Shown here: positions 60,342 to 64,000 of the stretch, piece by piece | Position numbering within the stretch: position 1 is the stretch's first letter | Layout of the letters: every line of letters begins with the position of its first letter | Source of the DNA: Symbiodinium natans | Lineage: Eukaryota > Sar > Dinophyceae > Suessiales > Symbiodiniaceae | Length of the DNA: 64,000 bases | Assembly (NCBI GenBank): GCA_905221605.1 | Contig: CAJNDS010002484.1 | Location: 62,001 to 126,000 of the forward strand | Direction of reading: 5' to 3' | Position numbers and translations under genes: made by a program | The notes under the pieces: generated by a model | Databases searched by the model: none | What the model saw: the letters and a program-made list of their open reading frames with translations, nothing else | Told to the model about the DNA's origin: nothing

Positions 60342-60759
60342 ACTTCTGTGAGGCACGTCCAAAGAGACAGTCGCAGTGGGGATGCAGCCTCAGCGTTGAG
60401 CGAGTTCAGCGCTGCAAGGCACAAGAGCGACAGGTTGCATGTTGCTGAGAGCAATCAGCTCGCCAAGCTTTAGGTCAGATTGCAGGACTCGCCAGACTTC
60501 TTCGGCCCAAAGAAGGAAACGAGCGTGTGACGCTGTGACGCTGTGACGCTGTGTGCGAGTCATATTGCTCCCACAAGGCCTGCAACTCCTCTTAAGTCTT
60601 AAGCCCTACACTTATGTCGCTCCCACAAGCATGCCTCTGGCATGGTGAGGAAGTAAAGTAAAAGCTCAAAATTCGCTCACGCAGTAATTACCTAAGCAGT
60701 TGTGTAACTCAGAAATTGGGCCATCATCAAGCGACTCAAAAAGAAGGTCAGAGGGTCAT

Positions 60760-60796
<37 letters not shown>

Positions 60797-61000
60797 AGCC
60801 GAGCTAGCAGTGCAGCCACAGCTTTTTTGCAAGATACGATAGGGTTCGGTTTAGGCACAGACTTGTCAGTCTTAGGGTTGGGACTTTGAGCTCGTCGGGG
60901 CCGGGGGGTGGGGGGTGGGAGGGAGGGCAGGGAGGGGAAGGCCGGGCCGGGGGTCTGTTCGTGGCTGCGCTTGTGGGTCTATCGTGACTCCCTCAGTGAC
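60076..61000. other. Spacer with simple repeats
   Basis: CT tract at 60308-60339, GTGACGCT repeats near 60525-60550, GCT trinucleotides at 60762-60794, G-rich GGGGTGGGAGG patch at 60903-60945. No gene recognised. Confidence 0.6.
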
Positions 61001-62169
61001 TTGTATGTTGAGTTGGTTTTTTTTGAGCTGTTTTTGAGTCGTTTTTTGATATTTTTTGCGTTTTACAAGGGAAAACTCACAATCTCGCCTGGCCTCTCGT
61101 CTCGCATTCCAGGCCTACCTGGAATTACACTCATAAGAACACGGAAACACCCGCAGGAAACAAAAGATGGTCTGCGGGTTTCGACAAGGCCTCGTTTCTT
61201 CAGCTGACTGTTTGCTGTGGACGATCTCTGTGTATTGAGTTGTGTCATCTTTTCCTTGGTTCTGTTGATTTCCGAAGTGCCCCAGCAACTCAATTGAGGT
61301 AGGCAGTGACCTGTTTCTGATTTGATATTCCGAGCTTGTATTCTTAAGAAGCCGAGAAAGATGAGAAGAGTGGACAGGACCTGGATCCAGCATTTCTGGG
61401 CCACCAGACGAGTCCGGCGCGCTGCGCAGTCAAGCCATGACGAGTTTGCTGGGTTGGGAATCATGAGAAAGGAAGCATGAAAGGAAGCATCAACAGACAT
61501 GCGAGATTCAGTGTGAGGCAAGAGTGATGTGGAGCAGAGCGACACCCAAGACGAAGCCATCAACGAAGGTTGGGTTGGGCTTTGCGGGCATGGGGATGGA
61601 TGTTCCAAAGTGGTAACAAACGATTACAAATGGTGGATTCTTGCTGCAGCGTGGTGCCCGGTGACTCTTTCCCAGGCAAAGGCGTCGAACTCACAGTTGC
61701 TCAGCGACGCAAGCTCCCAGAGGCCATGCTGAAGCGAATGGCCGCTTTTTTTGGACTTGTAGTGATTGTTGTGACTCTTTGCTATGCTTTGTTTGACTTT
61801 GTTTTGCTTGTCAGGTCTTTGGCATCTCAAAGTTTCGGGACAGGAGAGCACATTTCCTTAAATCCCTGCGCTGCTCCATTGGTGCGAATTCGACGTGTCG
61901 ACACTGTCGACACCCTCGAGACACCTTTTCGCATGTCGATGTCGAGCAGCGCAACGTTCCAGTGCTCTCGGTGAGTTGCCAGAGTTTTGCCCCGTGAGAG
62001 GACGACCATTCTCGGACAGCAGTGGCAGGAGCCGGCGCCGACTTTGAAGCGCTTCCACCTCGAGGTGCAATAGTTGCGAGTGCAACAGTGCTCTCAGCTG
62101 AAAATGGCTCTAGAGCACAAAAAAAACTAAAACAAATGTTGCTTAGCAAAACGAAAACAGGGGAGAGAC
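61001..62169. other. Spacer with a possible membrane-segment ORF
   Basis: The frame 61570-61974 includes AAFFGLVVIVVTLCYALFDF, a plausible membrane helix, after a mixed segment (GDSFPGKGVELTVAQRRKLP). No start context or homology supports it. The rest is unrecognised. Confidence 0.35.
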
Positions 62170-62520
62170 AAGTCTTGAAGAGCTTGCCAGAGAGGTGGCG
62201 GAACGGCTCGGGCTGGACGCTGCCGCCGGAGACTGGGATCCAGGCGGGAGTTGGAAGAATGAAAGCGAAGGCAAAAAAGAGAGAACAAGGGAGAGGAAGA
62301 GGGCGAAGGGCGAAAGGCGAAAGAGAGAGAACAGAAATGGCAGCCCTTCATGCCGCGCGGAAGAAGAGGGAACAGTAATTCAGTGCTCGAGTGACCCTGA
62401 CCCCCGAGAATGGACACAGGGAAGGGGGTTCCCCGCACAAGCCGTGACCTACCAAGAGTGCGAGAAACAGAGGAAAAGGGATGAATGGTTTAATGCTAAA
62501 GGCTACATGGAACAGTTATG
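62170..62520 (+). CDS. Possible exon, unrecognised protein
   Basis: Frame 2 (ATG at 62195) reads MAERLGLDAAAGDWDPGGSW, a charged Lys/Arg/Glu linker, then REWTQGRGFPAQAVTYQECE and a terminal MEQL before TAA-type stop at 62518-62520. Both ends are more protein-like than the middle. No family recognised. Confidence 0.25.
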
Positions 62521-62596
62521 ATTCGTGATGAGTGGGTATTTGGGTTGAACTTTGTCAAGCACTTCAGAAATCGAAATTTCCGAGTTTTTTCCTAGG

Positions 62597-62705
62597 CCAG
62601 ACCTACGTGATGGACGTGGCAAAGCTCGAGGAGCTGGCGGAGCGGAAGATTCTGCGGCACCAGGAAGAAGCCGCCACCAAAGTCCAGACCAGGCCCAGAA
62701 AGACA
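62597..62705 (+). CDS. Possible exon following a splice-acceptor-like TTTTTTCCTAG
   Basis: After TTTTTTCCTAG (about 62585-62596) the frame reads GQTYVMDVAKLEELAERKIL then RHQEEAATKVQ, a helical, coiled-coil-like sequence, before dissolving into GA repeat. It may belong with the upstream 62170-62520 exon. Unsupported by homology. Confidence 0.3.
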
Positions 62706-62743
62706 CATGGGAGAAGAGAGAGGAGAGAGAGAAGAGAGAGAGA

Positions 62744-62785
<42 letters not shown>

Positions 62786-63030
62786 AGAGAGAGAGAAGAG
62801 AGAGAGAAGAGACATGGGTCGAAAACAGGCCCTGTTCAGGTGGCATAGCTGCTGTGGCCAATGGGCCACCGTGTGAGTGGTAGCGCGATACTGGAGCGGG
62901 AGCGGGGCGCGCTGTCGCGCGGGGGGTCCTGGGCCCCTCAAGCCCCTAAGAAAAAAAGAAAGAAAGAGAGAAGAGAGAGAAGAGAGAGAAGAGAGAGAGG
63001 AGAGAGAGGAGAGAGAAGAGAGAGAGCAGC
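62706..63030 (+). repeat. GA-rich simple repeats
   Basis: GAGAGAAGAGA tracts at 62706-62812 and 62950-63030, separated by unique sequence with GCGCGC words. Confidence 0.95.
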
Positions 63031-63689
63031 GCAGAACTCATTGGGGGGGCTGGCCCTCCGGAACCAGACGCCTATTCAAACCGAAGAGACCAGTTTTCGC
63101 CAGCCGAGCCAATGAGGGTCATGACAAAAACAAGCCAAGCAGGCGCGGAATGCTGCCAGAAAGATGAGGGGGTACGACGTGCCGGATGGGCACGTCCATG
63201 GGGCCCGGCGCCCTACAACTACCCGGAGCCCCGCTGAGAGAGGAAGATGCTGAGCGCCCCAGCGCAAGTGAGCTCAGGGCCGACCGTGACGAGAACGAGT
63301 CACCGGGACTGCGTTGGAGTGGGGGCTACGACGACGGCAAGAAGAACTGAGCCACAAGGAAGCGGACGCGTCTGAGTCCAATGAAGAACACCAGACGCAG
63401 AGTGCTTGGGGCCCTGGGTGACTGATGAGGACTTAGGTTAGGGGGGTCTATGGGGGTAGTATCATTGCTTGGGGGCCCTGAATGACAGTCCAACCTAGTG
63501 AGGGCCGGAAGAGCACAGTCTCACACTCAGCAGGCGAGATGTGAAGCAGGGGGGTAGGGGGTAGTGGTTTGGGACATTCAGTTGAGGGCTGGGGGCAGAG
63601 CAGCACATCATTGTCTTCAGCTGTACCCGAGTACCGCTCCGGAAACAGGGGCGGGCGATGACGCCCGGAGGCTTCGGCCTCCACGCCCT
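63031..63689. other. Spacer with a small ORF
   Basis: A 54-residue frame (ATG 63186 to TGA 63348-63350) ends ADRDENESPGLRWSGGYDDG, charged and protein-like, but isolated. Nothing else recognised. Confidence 0.3.

Positions 63690-64000
<311 letters not shown>

Overview
The window looks like a repeat-dominated, non-coding-rich stretch of a nuclear eukaryotic chromosome, most probably from a dinoflagellate (Symbiodiniaceae or a relative). The grounds are: plant/alveolate-type TTTAGGG telomeric arrays, very low density of ordinary genes, decayed retroelement genes on a multi-kilobase scale, a copia-like Gag-protease reading frame, and large minisatellites and microsatellites. No spliced-leader relic, tRNA or rRNA was recognised, so the assignment is inference rather than proof.

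Layout. 1-10.4 kb: subtelomere-like mosaic of interstitial TTTAGGG/CCCTAAA arrays that change orientation repeatedly, with short foldback (hairpin) elements and one AT-rich broken coding fragment. 11.07-11.27 kb: a TG microsatellite running into a 100-base assembly gap. 11.3-12.9 kb: AT-rich DNA, a 54-bp palindromic iteron array and an 87-bp satellite. 12-18.1 kb: a pyrimidine/purine-rich higher-order repeat with a period near 1.42 kb.

18.4-37.2 kb is the most interesting part. A 2,167-residue reading frame carries an AP-endonuclease-like domain, reverse transcriptase, zinc-knuckle clusters, RNase H, and then an extra C-terminal region with two polymerase-palm-like motifs. Its stop codon overlaps the start of a second reading frame (TGATG). 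A run of further plus-strand reading frames follows: unrecognised proteins, an alpha/beta-hydrolase-like pseudogene, a proline-rich protein, and an 1,080-residue protein combining an alpha/beta-hydrolase-like domain with a truncated helicase-type P-loop NTPase domain. Several are frameshifted, and paralogous fragments recur elsewhere in the window (27.9-28.6 kb inverted, 39.9-40.9 kb, 46.2-46.9 kb). This suggests an amplified and decaying family, possibly one large composite mobile element.

37.3-39.9 kb: a reading frame coupled by TGATG to a Gag-zinc knuckle-aspartic protease protein that breaks off into dispersed repeat. 40-41.8 kb: 180-bp-period and paired repeats ending in a short poly(A). 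41.8-44.4 kb: a GC-rich minisatellite with GGCGCGCC palindromes, interrupted by a 564-bp coding fragment flanked by GGAGT. 44.6-45.4 kb: a TAG-triplet array. 45.4-64 kb: mostly unrecognised DNA with hairpin and inverted repeats, a terminal-inverted-repeat element (57.5-58.3 kb), microsatellites, a 55-60-bp minisatellite (59.2-60.1 kb) and a few weak exon-like stretches, ending in a long GA tract.
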